A stretch of DNA of 64,000 nucleotides from Callipepla californica brunnescens (lineage: Eukaryota > Chordata > Aves > Galliformes > Odontophoridae), in assembly GCA_023055505.1 (NCBI GenBank), contig JALIRH010000061.1, forward strand, positions 2,193,501 to 2,257,500, given 5' to 3'. Position 1 is the first letter of the stretch. Each line of letters begins with the position of its first letter. The notes below the pieces were generated by a model. It had not been told where the DNA came from. It saw only the letters and a list, made by a program, of their open reading frames with translations, and did no database searches. This document shows, one piece after another, positions 52,590-63,700 of this stretch. The translations under genes and the position numbers were made by a program.

Positions 52590-53130
52590 GATTATTTAGC
52601 TCAAGAAGTTATCCGTGATGCATCCCAGGATATTCTGGATTGCCCACAGCATGCTGTGCTACATTTCCAAGCAGATATCAGTGTGGTTGAAGTCTGCAGC
52701 AGGACAAAAACTGCAATGCCTCCTGTATATGGTGGAAGAAGATTTCATCAACAGGGTCTGCTTGATCAGGCAACCTTTAGTAGACATCATCTACAAGGCT
52801 CCCTTAGTTGACTCAGTTTCGAACTCTTGCCCATAGGCTTTTGACTGGCTTATGGACACTCTTCAAGCATGGCTCTTCACACTCTATTCTTTTCCTGATA
52901 TAGAGGGTAACACTTCCTCTTCTCCATGCATTTCTGTCCCTTCTTGGAGTCATTGGTAGCCACACTCCAGGTGTGTCATCTAACTCCTGGCCTGACCCTT
53001 TCTGTTCTGGTCCATTTACATTCCTTATTCTGGATGCCCACTTTGCATGTTCTGCCCTTCATGTATGATGTACTTATTATCAGGAATGTGAGGAGCCACA
53101 AATGCCCGATGTTGATTCTTTGAGGAGCAG
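52590..53130 (-). mobile_element. CR1 LINE fragment from the endonuclease domain
   Basis: Minus-strand CR1 ORF2 from the apurinic-type endonuclease domain, which nicks target DNA for target-primed reverse transcription. Read on the minus strand, a DFNHTDIC stretch near 52670 corresponds to the family's GDFNHPDICW motif, with the glycine changed. Further blocks on the plus strand are AGTTATCCGTGATGCATCCC, GATTTCATCAACAGGGTCTG, the GATCAGGCAACCT block and TAGCCACACTCCAGG. Neither the reverse transcriptase nor the 3' UTR is present. A CR1 insertion normally keeps its 3' end, so this is a deletion remnant of a once longer copy. The open frames here are broken. The right limit is uncertain. Confidence 0.85.
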
Positions 53131-53756
53131 AAGAATGAAAGGTAAAATGTACAGTAAGCTGTAAAGTAACTGTCATTCCTTAAATGCTGAGGGAAAACAA
53201 CACAATTACATGCATGAAGAACACCAGAAATTAATTTTTCACGGGTGGAAAATACTTTCCCAGAGGCAACAGAAATCAAATCAAATAAAAAAAATATAGA
53301 GTAATTCTGTAATCAGAGGGCATAACCAAATCTTTTTCTGACATGTATTTTTTGTTCAAACATTATTTCTGTTTTGAAGGACTGTCAAAACGGTTCGACT
53401 TGTCTCTCTATAAAGTTATGTACTATTCCTTCTGGAGTGGGTGGGGGAAGGGGAGTCAAATGAAGCATGTTATCAGGTAAAACAAATAGTTTACTGTTTT
53501 TTGAAATCATGGCCCCTTTATCTGACGGGGAATTTTGCCAAGAATTGGCATTAAGAGCAGGAGGAATTTAAATAAGATTGACTCCTACCCTGCCAGAAGG
53601 ATTGGTCTTTATGATTTCATCCCAAACCTGCAGCTCCACTGTTTTTCTTGAAAATGCATTTTGGCTTATTTCCATCTAAAACCTTTGCTGATCCACTGTA
53701 TTTGGCACATTCATTTTCTGTGATGTTTTTGGCAGCTATTAGACACTGAATAAAAA
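53131..53756. other. Unique noncoding DNA
   Basis: Nothing recognised. The minus-strand frame that runs from here into the next array has a unique C-terminal part with no known domain. Confidence 0.55.
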
Positions 53757-54007
53757 GAGGGAAGGGAAGGGAAGGGAAGGGAAGGGAAGGGAAGGGAAGG
53801 GAAGGGAAGGGAAGGGAAGGGAAGGGAAGGGAAGGGAAGGGAAGGGAAGGGAAGGGAAGGGAAGGGAAGGGAAGGGAAGGGAAGGGAAGGGAAGGGAAGG
53901 GAAGGGAAGGGAAGGGAAGGGAAGGGAAGGGAAGGGAAGGGAAGGGAAGGGAAGGGAAGGGAAGGGAAGGGAAGGGAAGGGAAGGGAAGGGAAGGGAAGG
54001 GAAGGGA
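53757..54007. repeat. Pure GGGAA pentanucleotide array
   Basis: About 50 uninterrupted copies of GGGAA with all purines on the plus strand. Consecutive G3 runs spaced by AA fit the pattern for G-quadruplexes over the whole tract, and the mirror symmetry permits triplex formation. The minus-strand frame through it reads as a repeating Leu-Pro-Phe-Pro-Ser pentapeptide, a direct product of the 15-bp codon period, and is not a gene. Confidence 0.98.
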
Positions 54008-54509
54008 AATAAATACAAAAGAGATTACGGTCTTTGTGATGGAGGTTAATAAAATCTGAGCATCTACATGCTACTGGATGTTCAGTAAGGCCTAGTGTTT
54101 CAAGTTACAGCACTCCTATTGCCAGTAGCTAACTCAAGCTTAATATATATGTCTTTTACAGGAATGGATACAGCAGAACTTTCATGAGATCTAAGTATTA
54201 TCTAAGGATTTTCTGCTTAGGAAGATCACTGTCCATAATAAAAACTGAAGAATACATTCAGCATAAAATTGTGAGACATAGGATCTTCTGTTAAAATCTA
54301 CTAGCTGTCTGCTGATCTTCAATGCATTTCTATATCTTGTCTTATTTCTTGCTTTTTGTACTCCTTGCATATTCAGGATATAAAGCTGCAATGTGAGGAC
54401 CAAGGACTTCACAGCGATACAGTTGTATGCTACTCATGAAATATATGGTCACTTTTGTAGAGTATTTCAAAAGCCTGTAATTGCTCTTCACATTTCAGAG
54501 TGAGGTTTG
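54008..54509. other. Unique noncoding DNA
   Basis: Nothing recognised. Confidence 0.55.
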
Positions 54510-54795
54510 GATTGGTCTCTTCTCACTGGTGACAGGTGACAGAGCAAGAGGAAATAGCCTTAATTTGTGCTAGGGTAAGTTTAGGTTGGGTATGAGGAAA
54601 CACTTCTTTACAGAAAGGGTTGTTAAGCACTGGAATAGGCTCCCCAGGAAGGTGGTTGAGTCACCATCCCTGAATGTGTTTGGATGTGGTGCTCAGGGAC
54701 ATGATTTAATGGAGGGTTGTTAGGGTAGTATTGTTAGGTCATGGTTGGACTCGATGATCTTTGAGGTCTTTATCAACCTTAGTGAGCGGCTATTC
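54510..54795 (+). mobile_element. CR1 LINE, 3' end, 5'-truncated
   Basis: Plus-strand CR1 3' region. Blocks in order are CTCACTGGTGACAGGTGACA, AGGAAACACTTCTTTACAGA, GAATAGGCTCCCCAGGAAGG, the GGATGTGGTGCTCAGGGACA block, GGTTGGACTCGATGATCTTT and the end at about 54795, where tail octamers are worn down. It shares the GGGTTGTTAGGGTAGTAT block with the copy at 56545-57460, so both belong to one subfamily. Confidence 0.9.
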
Positions 54796-56408
54796 ATATA
54801 TATCTGTTGATCAGCACTGTATTTATTCTCAAGTACTTCTGATGTCTCACTGGCTTTTGTATGTGTATATGAGACTGATATAAAGCACTCAGGAAAAGCG
54901 TTTGTCTTCCAGCACTGACTGTCAGTCAAATAAAAAGTGACCTCCCCAAGCAAGAACGTGAAACACCATACATCTACAGTGTTACAATAAAGATTTTACA
55001 TGGACCAAATGAGAAAAGCAGTTCCAAGTTAAGAAAACAGTTTCATAAAATCACAATGTTTTTTTAATGTCTTGTTTTAATAACACAATGAAGTACAACC
55101 AAAATAAACTATAATTAGTGGAAAATCAAAAAACTAAAAATGAGCAAATCTGACAAAAAAGATCTGATGTCTTTTATGAAAAACAATAAGAGAACATATC
55201 AAGATCCCATAGAAGTTTTTAATAACTTTTTGCTGCTAGTCAGCTTCCAATTTCCTTCTTACTGCCATTGTTTTATGCCTGTAGTACTGCAGTCAGCAAA
55301 CACTAAGAGGTTTTTTATGCCAGAAAAGAGCTCATATTCCCTCCACGGCAGTCCATCCAAGTGTGTACAGTGTGTAGCATCTCTAATTGTATCCTACTGA
55401 TAATATGTAAAGCAAGAGAAGATCAAGCAAGTAAAATAGATACAAAAAGTCCAAACAAAACAATCTATTATATATATATATATATTACATTAATTACATT
55501 AATGACATGTTACATTACAATATTGCATCTCAAAATGCCTTATCCATGTTGTTCATTTTAAGAAGCCACCTTTTTTAAACATTATCAGTGGCAAAAATAA
55601 TCAAATATATCCTGAAACATGCTGAAACTTAAAGTACATTAAGATATGCACAATTGTTTTTAAACTCATCATTTTCAACTATGAGAGCATAGAATATTGC
55701 ATATATCTGTGATATGTGTGTGTATTAAAATTCAGTCTTGAAGCTACACATCTTACGTTATTTATTAAGAAAATAAGTAATCAAGCCAATTCCATGTAAA
55801 AGAAATTCTTCAGTCTTTAAAATAACACTGTTGCCAATAGAGATTCTGAGTAACGAAGAATTGGACAGCTTGGCCAGATGTTTTCTTAAGAGAAGACATG
55901 GCTTATAATACATTTCTCAGAAATGTCACTTGCAATGTCATATGGAAACCAGGAAGTATGAATGAAATCTGAAAAATAGCCAGTAGCCCTATAGATAAGA
56001 AAACAATTACTAAAAGCCAGTATTGTGCATTTTTCTAGACTTAATATTCTAGAGAGAAACATAGACTTTAAATTTTTTTTGTGAAATCATTCCCTCTTGT
56101 CTCATATGCTCTTTTACCCTGACTTAGCAAGTGAGTTTCTCTACTTTTGCAGTACTCTCATTGAAACTATTTTGAATTCATTATGCATTCAGCAGAATCT
56201 GAATGCTGGAGAACTCCACACTACACAGTAAACATACTAAGAACTTGTGTTGAACCATATAATGTTAGACCATGAACCCTGATGGATATGCTACAACTCA
56301 GGTGAGTGACTACTGGATTCTTCTCCATCCTTGACTTGGAAAATCTCAAAATCTTTGAGATGTCTTGGTAAATAACAAAAGCGATGGCTAAACCTCTGAA
56401 TATTTCAG
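54796..56408. other. Unique AT-rich noncoding DNA
   Basis: No gene recognised; TA run at about 55470-55487. Short frames near 55140-55560 show no domain. Confidence 0.55.
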
Positions 56409-56410
56409 GT

Positions 56411-56495
56411 TTTTGTTTTGTTTTGTTTTGTTTTGTTTTGTTTTGTTTTGTTTTGTTTTGTTTTGTTTTGTTTTGTTTTGTTTTGTTTTGTTTTC
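56411..56495. repeat. TTTTG pentanucleotide array
   Basis: About 17 copies of TTTTG, uninterrupted. Frames on both strands across it (Lys-Gln-Asn-Lys-Thr and Phe-Val-Leu-Phe-Cys periods) are artefacts. Confidence 0.97.
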
Positions 56496-56544
56496 CAGGC
56501 AACCACAGAAAATGTAAAAGAGGTGAGTATAAAATTCTACTTAA

Positions 56545-57460
56545 CACATTTATCAATTATCTTGAGGATTTGAGTGTACTCTCAGTAAGTTTTCAGATGA
56601 CACCAAATTGAGAGGGAGTGTAGATCTGCCGGAGGGAAGAAGGGTGCTGCAGGGGAACCTGGATAGACTGGATCGATGGGCCAAGTTAAACTGTATGAGT
56701 TTCAATAGGGCCAAATGTTGGGTACTTCATTTTGGTCACAACAACCCCAGACAATCCTATAGGCTTGTGGAAGAGTGGCTGAAGAGCTGCCTGACAGAAA
56801 GGTCCCTTTCCACGTGCTGATAAACAGCTGCCTGACTATGAGCCAGTAGTATGCCAAGAAGGTCAATGGCATCCTGACCTGTATCAGCAATGGTGTGGTG
56901 AGCAGGACTAGAGAAGTAATCCTCCCCAGTACTTGTCACTGGTGGGGCCCCATCTTGAGTACTATGTACAGTTTTTGGCACCTCAATACAGAAATTGAGA
57001 TGCTGGAAAAGATCCACAGAAGGACAACAAGGCTGGTGACAGGCTTGCAGAACATGCCCTGTGAGGAGCAACTAAAAGAACTGGAGCTATTTAGTCTGAG
57101 GAAGAGGTGGCTGAGAGGAGACCTTATTGCTCTCTTCAAATACCTGAAAGGTGATTGCAGTAGCCTGTGTTGATCTTTCCTCACTGGTGACAGGTGACAG
57201 GACAAGGAGAATGTCCTCAACTTGTTCCAGGGGAGGCAAAGGTTGGCTACAAGGAAAAACTTATTCACAGAAAGGGTACTGGAATAGGCTCCCTGGGGAG
57301 GTGTTGAATCACCATCCCTGATTGTGTTTAAAAACCATCTGGATGTGGTGCTCAGAGACATGAATTAGTGGTAGGTTGTTAGGGTAGTATGGTTAGGTTG
57401 CAGTTAGACTCGATGATCTTGAAGGTCTTTTCCAACTTGAGCAATTCTATGATTCTATGA
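56545..57460 (+). mobile_element. CR1 LINE, plus strand, about 0.9 kb
   Basis: A 5'-truncated CR1 carrying the C-terminal part of ORF2 and the complete 3' UTR. The ORF2 remnant starts in the region that should read FINDLDEG...FADDTKL (here [10 protein letters not shown], then frameshifted), continues through [23 protein letters not shown] and [10 protein letters not shown], and ends with the EEQLKELELFSLRKRWLRGDLIALFKYLKG stretch in a second frame. A deletion or rearrangement lies around 56760-56830. The 3' end keeps two tail copies, ending TTCTATGATTCTATGA at 57460. It sits 50 bp downstream of the TTTTG array. Confidence 0.92.
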
Positions 57461-58600
57461 AAACAACATAGAGCAGAAAAGAAAAGAAAAGAGAGTAGAT
57501 GATTTGATCTTATTGATGATTTGTCATAAGCTTCTGTTATTGAAGTTTTCCTCAAATAAAGATAATAAAATTATGACTGATTTATACAGAATGATCAGTT
57601 TTCAATTTTTTTCAACTTTCCACTCTTTTAGGAAGCTTCAAGGATGCTTTACATAAATTCACTCAGAACTTGTGTGCATGATACTTTCTTTGCACCGTCT
57701 TTGGGGCAGCTTGTGAAGATCAAATAAAAAGTCATTATTTCTTCCTACTGTTCTGCCAGTATAATACAGTTCTTAGGAAAATATTTATGAAATTCTTAAT
57801 TATGGGAGGGAAGAAAGCTGAACCTTTAAGACCACCATGTTGCCCAGCTCTTAAATACCTGTTGCTGTGAAACATGAGACAGACCAGAGTTAGGAACAGA
57901 GGCAGCAAAATGAGTCCTGATTCACTGGACTATACAAGGCAGCAAACAGAAGGGATACTCACTAAAATTATTTAATAGAAAATTCTCAGAATAGTAACCA
58001 AATCAGGTTCCATCTTTGGCTTTCAGTCTTTCCTCTGCACCACAAGTAGATACTACCTTGGGGTTCACAAATTCCATATTTTATGTTGAGCGTTATTATT
58101 ACTTTTTCTGCAAAATACTTTCATTCTCTTTTAACTCAGTGATGAAAGCTGTCTCTAGAAGGATTGATTTCCAGCAACAAATTGAAAGAATAGAAAGATT
58201 CTACTTCCACTGAAAATGTTACAATACTATTAAAGCTACTCAAATGAGATTACAAATGGCCAACAAAAAAGAAGTTTCATTAGGTGAAAGGAAATAAAGT
58301 GTAGGAATGAGTCTGAATTTTTTGGACACTAAAATGTGAGAAAATCCTAGTTCCAGTTCAACATCCAGGATGCAATGAAATTGTCATTTGTCTGTTTAAT
58401 GAAGACACTATCATCATTAAAGGAGATGGGAGGAGAATGCAGTTTTCTAACTTTTGACTTTAGTCAATATGGATGTGATAAGAATTTTTTTTTCTTGATA
58501 AGGCATGTCTACTAGACCAGGCTCAACCAGACAAACAGGTGGTAGAACGTTCATCCCATGACTCCTGGTGTACTGATGTATGCATCACCACCTCTGCGTT
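57461..58600. other. Unique noncoding DNA between CR1 copies
   Basis: A short GAAAA repeat (about 57475-57492) directly follows the CR1 tail. The rest shows no recognisable element. Confidence 0.55.
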
Positions 58601-58872
58601 AGAAATTGAATTGAAGGGGTTGGAAGGGACATCCAGAGATCATCAAGTCCAACCTCCCTGCCAAAGCAGCTCTCTAGACCACGTTGCACAGGTAGGCATT
58701 CAGGTGGGTCTTGAATGTCTCCAGAGGAGACTCCACCACCTCTCTGTGCAGCCTGTTCCAGTACTCCATCAACCTTACTGCGAAGAAGTTCCTATGCAGA
58801 TTTGTGCAGAACTTCCTATGCCTCAGTTTGTAGCCATTTCCCCTTGTGCTATCACCACACACTGCTGAGAAG
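58601..58872 (-). mobile_element. CR1 LINE (outer copy, 3' part)
   Basis: The 3' UTR of a long minus-strand CR1, starting near 58601 with GGTTGGAAGGGACATCC, then CATCAAGTCCAACCTCC and CACCTCTCTGTGCAGCCTG. It is interrupted at 58872 in the CACTGCTGAGAAG block by a plus-strand CR1 and resumes at 59231. The 3' UTR resembles that of the copy at 8062-8750, so the two are of the same subfamily. Confidence 0.92.
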
Positions 58873-59230
58873 TGTTATTACTCTCTTATTGCTCTCTATA
58901 ACTTCCTGAAGGGAGGTTGCAGTGAGCTGGGGGTCAGCCTCTTCTCTCGTATAATTAATGATAGAACTAGAGGAAATAGCTTCAAACTGCACCAAGGGAG
59001 ATTCAGGCTGGACATTAGGAAATACTACTTCTCTGAAAGGGTTGTCAGGCACTTGAATGTACTGCCTGGAGAGGTGGTGGAGTGACCAGCCCTGGAGGTG
59101 TTCAAGGAATGTTTAGATGTTATATTGAGGGACATAGTTTAGTGGGAGCTATTGGTGATAGGTGAATGGTTGGACTGGATCATCTTTTAGGTCTTTTCCA
59201 ACCTTGGTGATTCTATGATTCTATGATTCT
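58873..59230 (+). mobile_element. CR1 LINE inserted inside the minus-strand CR1
   Basis: A 5'-truncated plus-strand CR1 covering the end of ORF2 and the 3' UTR. It contains TTGCTCTCTATAACTTCCTG, AGGAAATAGCTTCAAACTGC, CAAGGGAGATTCAGGCTGG and a tail of three ATTCTATG-type repeats ending at 59230. The host CR1 continues on both sides, with AAG shared at the two junctions, which fits a very short target duplication. This is the younger of the two. Confidence 0.93.
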
Positions 59231-60700
59231 AAGAGTTCAGCCTTGCCCCTTTGCCTCCCACTCATTAGATATTTATAGACATGGATCAGATCTGAGTCTT
59301 CTTTTCTCATGGCTGAACAGACCCAAGTCTCTCAGCCTCTCCTCATAAGAGATGTGCTCCACATCCCTTATCATCTTTGTAGCCCTCTGCTGGACTCTTT
59401 TGAGGAGATCCCTGTCTTTTTTGTACCAGGGAGCTGAGAACTTGGCACAGTACTCCAGGTGAGGCCTTACCAGGGCAGAGTAGAGGGGGACGATCAATTC
59501 CCTTGACCCTCTGCCCACGCTCTTTTTAATGCATCCCAGGATCCCATTGGCTTCTTGGCCACCAGGGCACACTGCTGGCTCATAGCCAGCCTGTCATTCA
59601 CCAGGACACCCAGGTCCTTCTCCTCAGAGTTCCTCTCCAGCAGGTCATCTCACAACCTGTACCAGTGCATGCGGTTATTCCTCCCTAGGTGCAAGACTCG
59701 ACACTTGCTGTTGTTAAACTTCATCAGGTTCCTCTCTGCCCAACTCTCCAGCCTGTCCAGGTCTTGCTGAATGGCAGTAGAGCCTTTTGACATGTCAGCC
59801 ATTCCTCCCAGCTATGTATCATCAGCAAACTTGCTGAGGGTGGACTCTATCCCCTCGTCAAGTTCACTGATGAAGATGTTGAACAGTACTGGACCCAGCA
59901 CCAACCACTGAGGAACACTACTAAATACAGACCTCCAACTGGACTCTGTGTCACAAATCACAACCCTCTGAGCTCTGCCAGTCAGACAGTTCTCAAACCA
60001 ATTCACTGTGCACTCATCTATTCCACACCTCCTCAACTTTGTTGTAAGGATGCTGTGGGAGACAGTATCAAATGCCTTGCTGAAATCAAGGTAGACCACA
60101 TCCACCACCCTCCCCCCATCCATCCAGCCAGTAATGACATCATAGAAGGCCACCAGGTTGGTCAAGCATGACCTCCCCTTGGTGAACCCATGCTGACTAC
60201 TCCTGATAACTTTTCTTCCAACTGCCTGGAGACAGCATCCCGCACAAGGACAGAGATGAGGCTGACCAGCTTGTAGTTCCCCAGACCTCTCAAAGATGAT
60301 AGAGGGCAGTTCAGCAATCACCTCTGCCAACTCCCTCAGCACACATGGATGCATCCATCCATGTGCATGATGCATCCAGCGCATGGATTTACGTACATTG
60401 ATGTTGCATAGGTGCTCTCAGACCATCTCCTGCCTCACCAACGGAGAGCTTTCAGTTCCCCAGACCCTCTCACTTACCCCCACAGTCCAGAAGTCCTGAG
60501 TGGGAGTTCCCACAGTGAAGACAGAAGCAAAGTGCTGTTTAAACGCTGACCAGCTCTCACAGGCCCCCATGCCTTCTAACACACAAGCCTATGGAATAGC
60601 TCCAAGGAGATCCTGGAAGAGGTCAAAGTCAGCTATCCTGAAGTCCAAGTTAGCAATCCTACTCTTTGGTTTGTTTCTCCCAGTGAAATCCTACAAACAT
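59231..60700 (-). mobile_element. CR1 LINE (outer copy, reverse transcriptase region)
   Basis: Main body of the longest CR1 in the window. On the minus strand, in order from about 60200 down, are [13 protein letters not shown], the motif A stretch [16 protein letters not shown], a motif B region in which the usual PQGS is changed (VPQWLVLGP), then [12 protein letters not shown] and the catalytic FADDT with both aspartates kept. A TAG stop follows immediately after FADDT. A second frame (59572-59273) holds the downstream [15 protein letters not shown] and [12 protein letters not shown]. Beyond 60240 the upstream ORF2 region is patchy, with at least one internal deletion near 60540 and a local GCATCCATCC/CATGCATC jumble at 60346-60385. 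The copy fades out at about 60690-60700. It is inactive because of stops, frameshifts and missing endonuclease. Confidence 0.9.
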
Positions 60701-63700
60701 CCAGCCACAGATATATATCCACCTGAGGTCTAGAAGGACAAAAAAAAAACCAGCCACACTACTAGCAGTAATTTTGTCTTAGGCACCTGAATTTGTCACA
60801 CTCATTGTTTTTACAGATCTAGCTGCTACTAGAGTTACTACAGCAAGAGTTTCTTACTTAAAAATACAGTACACCTATCAGGTGATTTCTATGATGTGAT
60901 GAAACACAGCATACATATTCAAATAAAATATTTTAACTGAATGAAAACAAAACTTACCTCCTTTATTTCATTTGCAGAGAATGGGGAAGTGCTGAGATTA
61001 TTCTTAGAATAATCTCAGAAGTTAACCTGCCAGATGACATTTTCATTCTCCTGCCAGCTTTGTTAGGTTCCAAAAAATATCTTATCCAGTCATCCAAATC
61101 CTTTTACCAATACTCACATTAACATAAAATAATGGAACTACAATTATATATATTCTAAAAATTATCCACTAATATCTGACTTTTTTTTAAATTCCAAAAT
61201 TTTGTAAATTATGCATAGATAACATATGAAGCTATGTTTGAGTTTTCTTTCATATCTAGAACATGAGTTCATTAACATTATTTTTCAGTTTGCAAATAGA
61301 AGTAATCGCATATGGAACTCACATTAAGAAATTATTGAGTTCAGGTCAGCCCTTAGAAATATAATTCTCTGGTTTCAACTTTTTGCTTTTCCATACTTTT
61401 TTCTGTAATTCCATTTCAGAATGGGATGCACAACAAAACTACCTTTTAACCATCTTCAAGGTTATCTGGTTTTGGATACATACAGGAATGTGAAGAGCTT
61501 CCTGATTAGAAATGTCATCATAAATAATACATTTAAAAACCTCAAGAACATAACAAGACATCAGATATCTACATTTTTTATCAATTTTTCTACAGTTATA
61601 CTAAGGCAATGGGAAAGCATTTACAATTCCTTGGTCCCGCTGCAATCCTGAGCTATAACCAGATCCCATACTGGGGAAAGAGCCAGATGTGAAGCAGCTG
61701 CCCTCACTTACTCCTTATTTCCCCTGGAATGCCTTCTCTGGACTAGTTGTTTAGTAGACAGTCACAGTGCACTCCAAAATATGACTGATCTGGACAAACA
61801 GGAATCCAAGTGTGTGATTTATATACTACACTGTTAATATTTATTTTCAGCCTAATATTCTGGTCAGACAGCTCAGCTCCTTATAACTATCATGCAAAAA
61901 ATTTAGCAGATGACTATGTTTCTCTTCCTTGGAAATGATGTTTAATATATTATTTAAGCACTTTAACTAAATCTAGAATGCTGAAGATGTCGGATATTTT
62001 GCTCATACATACAGAATCTTGTCTTCTATTTTTTCCTGGAACACTGAATATTCAGAGTGCTTATGGTGGGAAATATGCTCAAATATGTGTGAAATATACT
62101 TCGTAAAATAAGATAACATAGTTGAAATTAAGAGAAACAAATATCTTTGAGGATGTAATCAGAAGCTAGCCGTGGTTTGTATGGAAACAAAACTCTTAAC
62201 TAGGATATGGTTTAGTATAACCAGGTAGATTGTCGCAGTTTATCATTACAGGATCTAGAGTGATAAGAAAAGCAAGAAAAAATATGTAACTCTAAAAATT
62301 TGAAAATGTGATGCTGAACACTCAAAGGGACAGACTAAAAGAGACTTCTTTTTATTTTATATAACCCTTTTACTGCACACAGTATCAGTTTTGCTTCCTC
62401 ATGTAGCTTCCTCACTGTAGATCCAGATTGAACAGAAAGACCTTCATAAAACTCTTTATCTTTGTTTCGTACACACGACAATAACTTGCAAATTCAATTA
62501 AAAGAATGAGAAGTCCATCTGTCAGAAATCCTTATGGTGCCATCCACACAGGACAGAGCTTCCCTTCATGCAATAACTATACAGCTGTGGTAATTAGCAA
62601 AATTTCCTGACAAAATAACAAATAAAAATGTTCTCTTATTATATTAGATTTTTTACAGTCTGCAATTCAGAATATTTTATGTGATGTGGCATAGGTCTTT
62701 TTTACCTATGCTTCTGATATTAATCCTTTGCACTGGAAACATCACCAGATTTATTGAAAAAATTAGATTCCAGTCTTTTAGTCTGAGGTGAAATTCTTGA
62801 TTTTTTTTTCTTACAGCATTTTCTCCAAATCATCATCATAATGATAAGCATCCAAAGCTATCAAGTAATGAATATTTAGTTTACTGTCCTGGATATACAA
62901 CCTCAAAAATACAAATTTTCATATTTTGCTATTTCAACTATATTTTATCCAAGGTAGGTTTGCTTCATTCATGCCATCAAACCTTTGTGAATTCATTTGG
63001 AAAAGAAAGACTCAAAATTAAGTTTTAGTTCCTTTTTTTTTTTTTTTTATGGTCCACCAAATCTTAAAAAAGTAAAAAAGGTAAAAAAGCACAAACTACT
63101 TTGTTATGAAGTGTCATAGATTTGTTTATTACTTTTAAGAACCCTCAGATTGATTGTTTGCTTGTGTTCATGTGTTAGAATTTCTGTATCTAGTTTTGAG
63201 GTGTTTTCTTCAGGGAAAGGTTAAACGTTTTCAATATTTTCGTGGACTACCATCAGATGTTTTCCAGACCACTACTGGTTCCCAGAGCATAGAATGAGGA
63301 ATACTGTGTTAAAGGAGACATTTCCCTTTTACACTAATTGTGGAGGGATTCTAGGGGGGGATTTGGCACCCTAGGCTAAAGTTAACAATTCTGAACACCA
63401 TCTGTAGTTTAATTTTAGGCACACATGTTGTGGGACAGTGTTCCCACAAAATGATCACAATGATCACAAATGGTTAATGTTCATAGGTAGACAGTCCTTA
63501 AGAAAATAGAGTTCATATTAAGAAAAATATACAACAGAATGGTGCAGTAAAAGCTGCTACACAATAATTGCATCATTATTATGACCTTATTGAGATCTTT
63601 GTGAGACCATAGATAAAACTGACAGAGATGATTGACTAAGGCAGAAAAATTGCTACGTTGGAACAAGGAGGACTTGCTTGTCTTCTGGAACCTCTTACAT

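Noticed and set aside
53617..54018. Minus-strand frame with a Leu-Pro-Phe-Pro-Ser repeat
   Set aside because: It is a direct translation of the GGGAA array; the short unique C-terminus has no domain.
56221..56611. Frames of Lys-Gln-Asn-Lys-Thr and Phe-Val-Leu-Phe-Cys repeats
   Set aside because: Artefacts of the TTTTG array on either strand.
59812..60384. 190-codon minus-strand frame with reverse transcriptase motifs, considered as a gene
   Set aside because: It is part of a truncated CR1 copy. A stop follows FADDT, motif B is altered, and the downstream region lies in another frame after a nested insertion.
60992..61018. Palindrome as a transcription terminator or microRNA
   Set aside because: The stem is too short for a pre-miRNA, and prokaryotic terminators do not apply.
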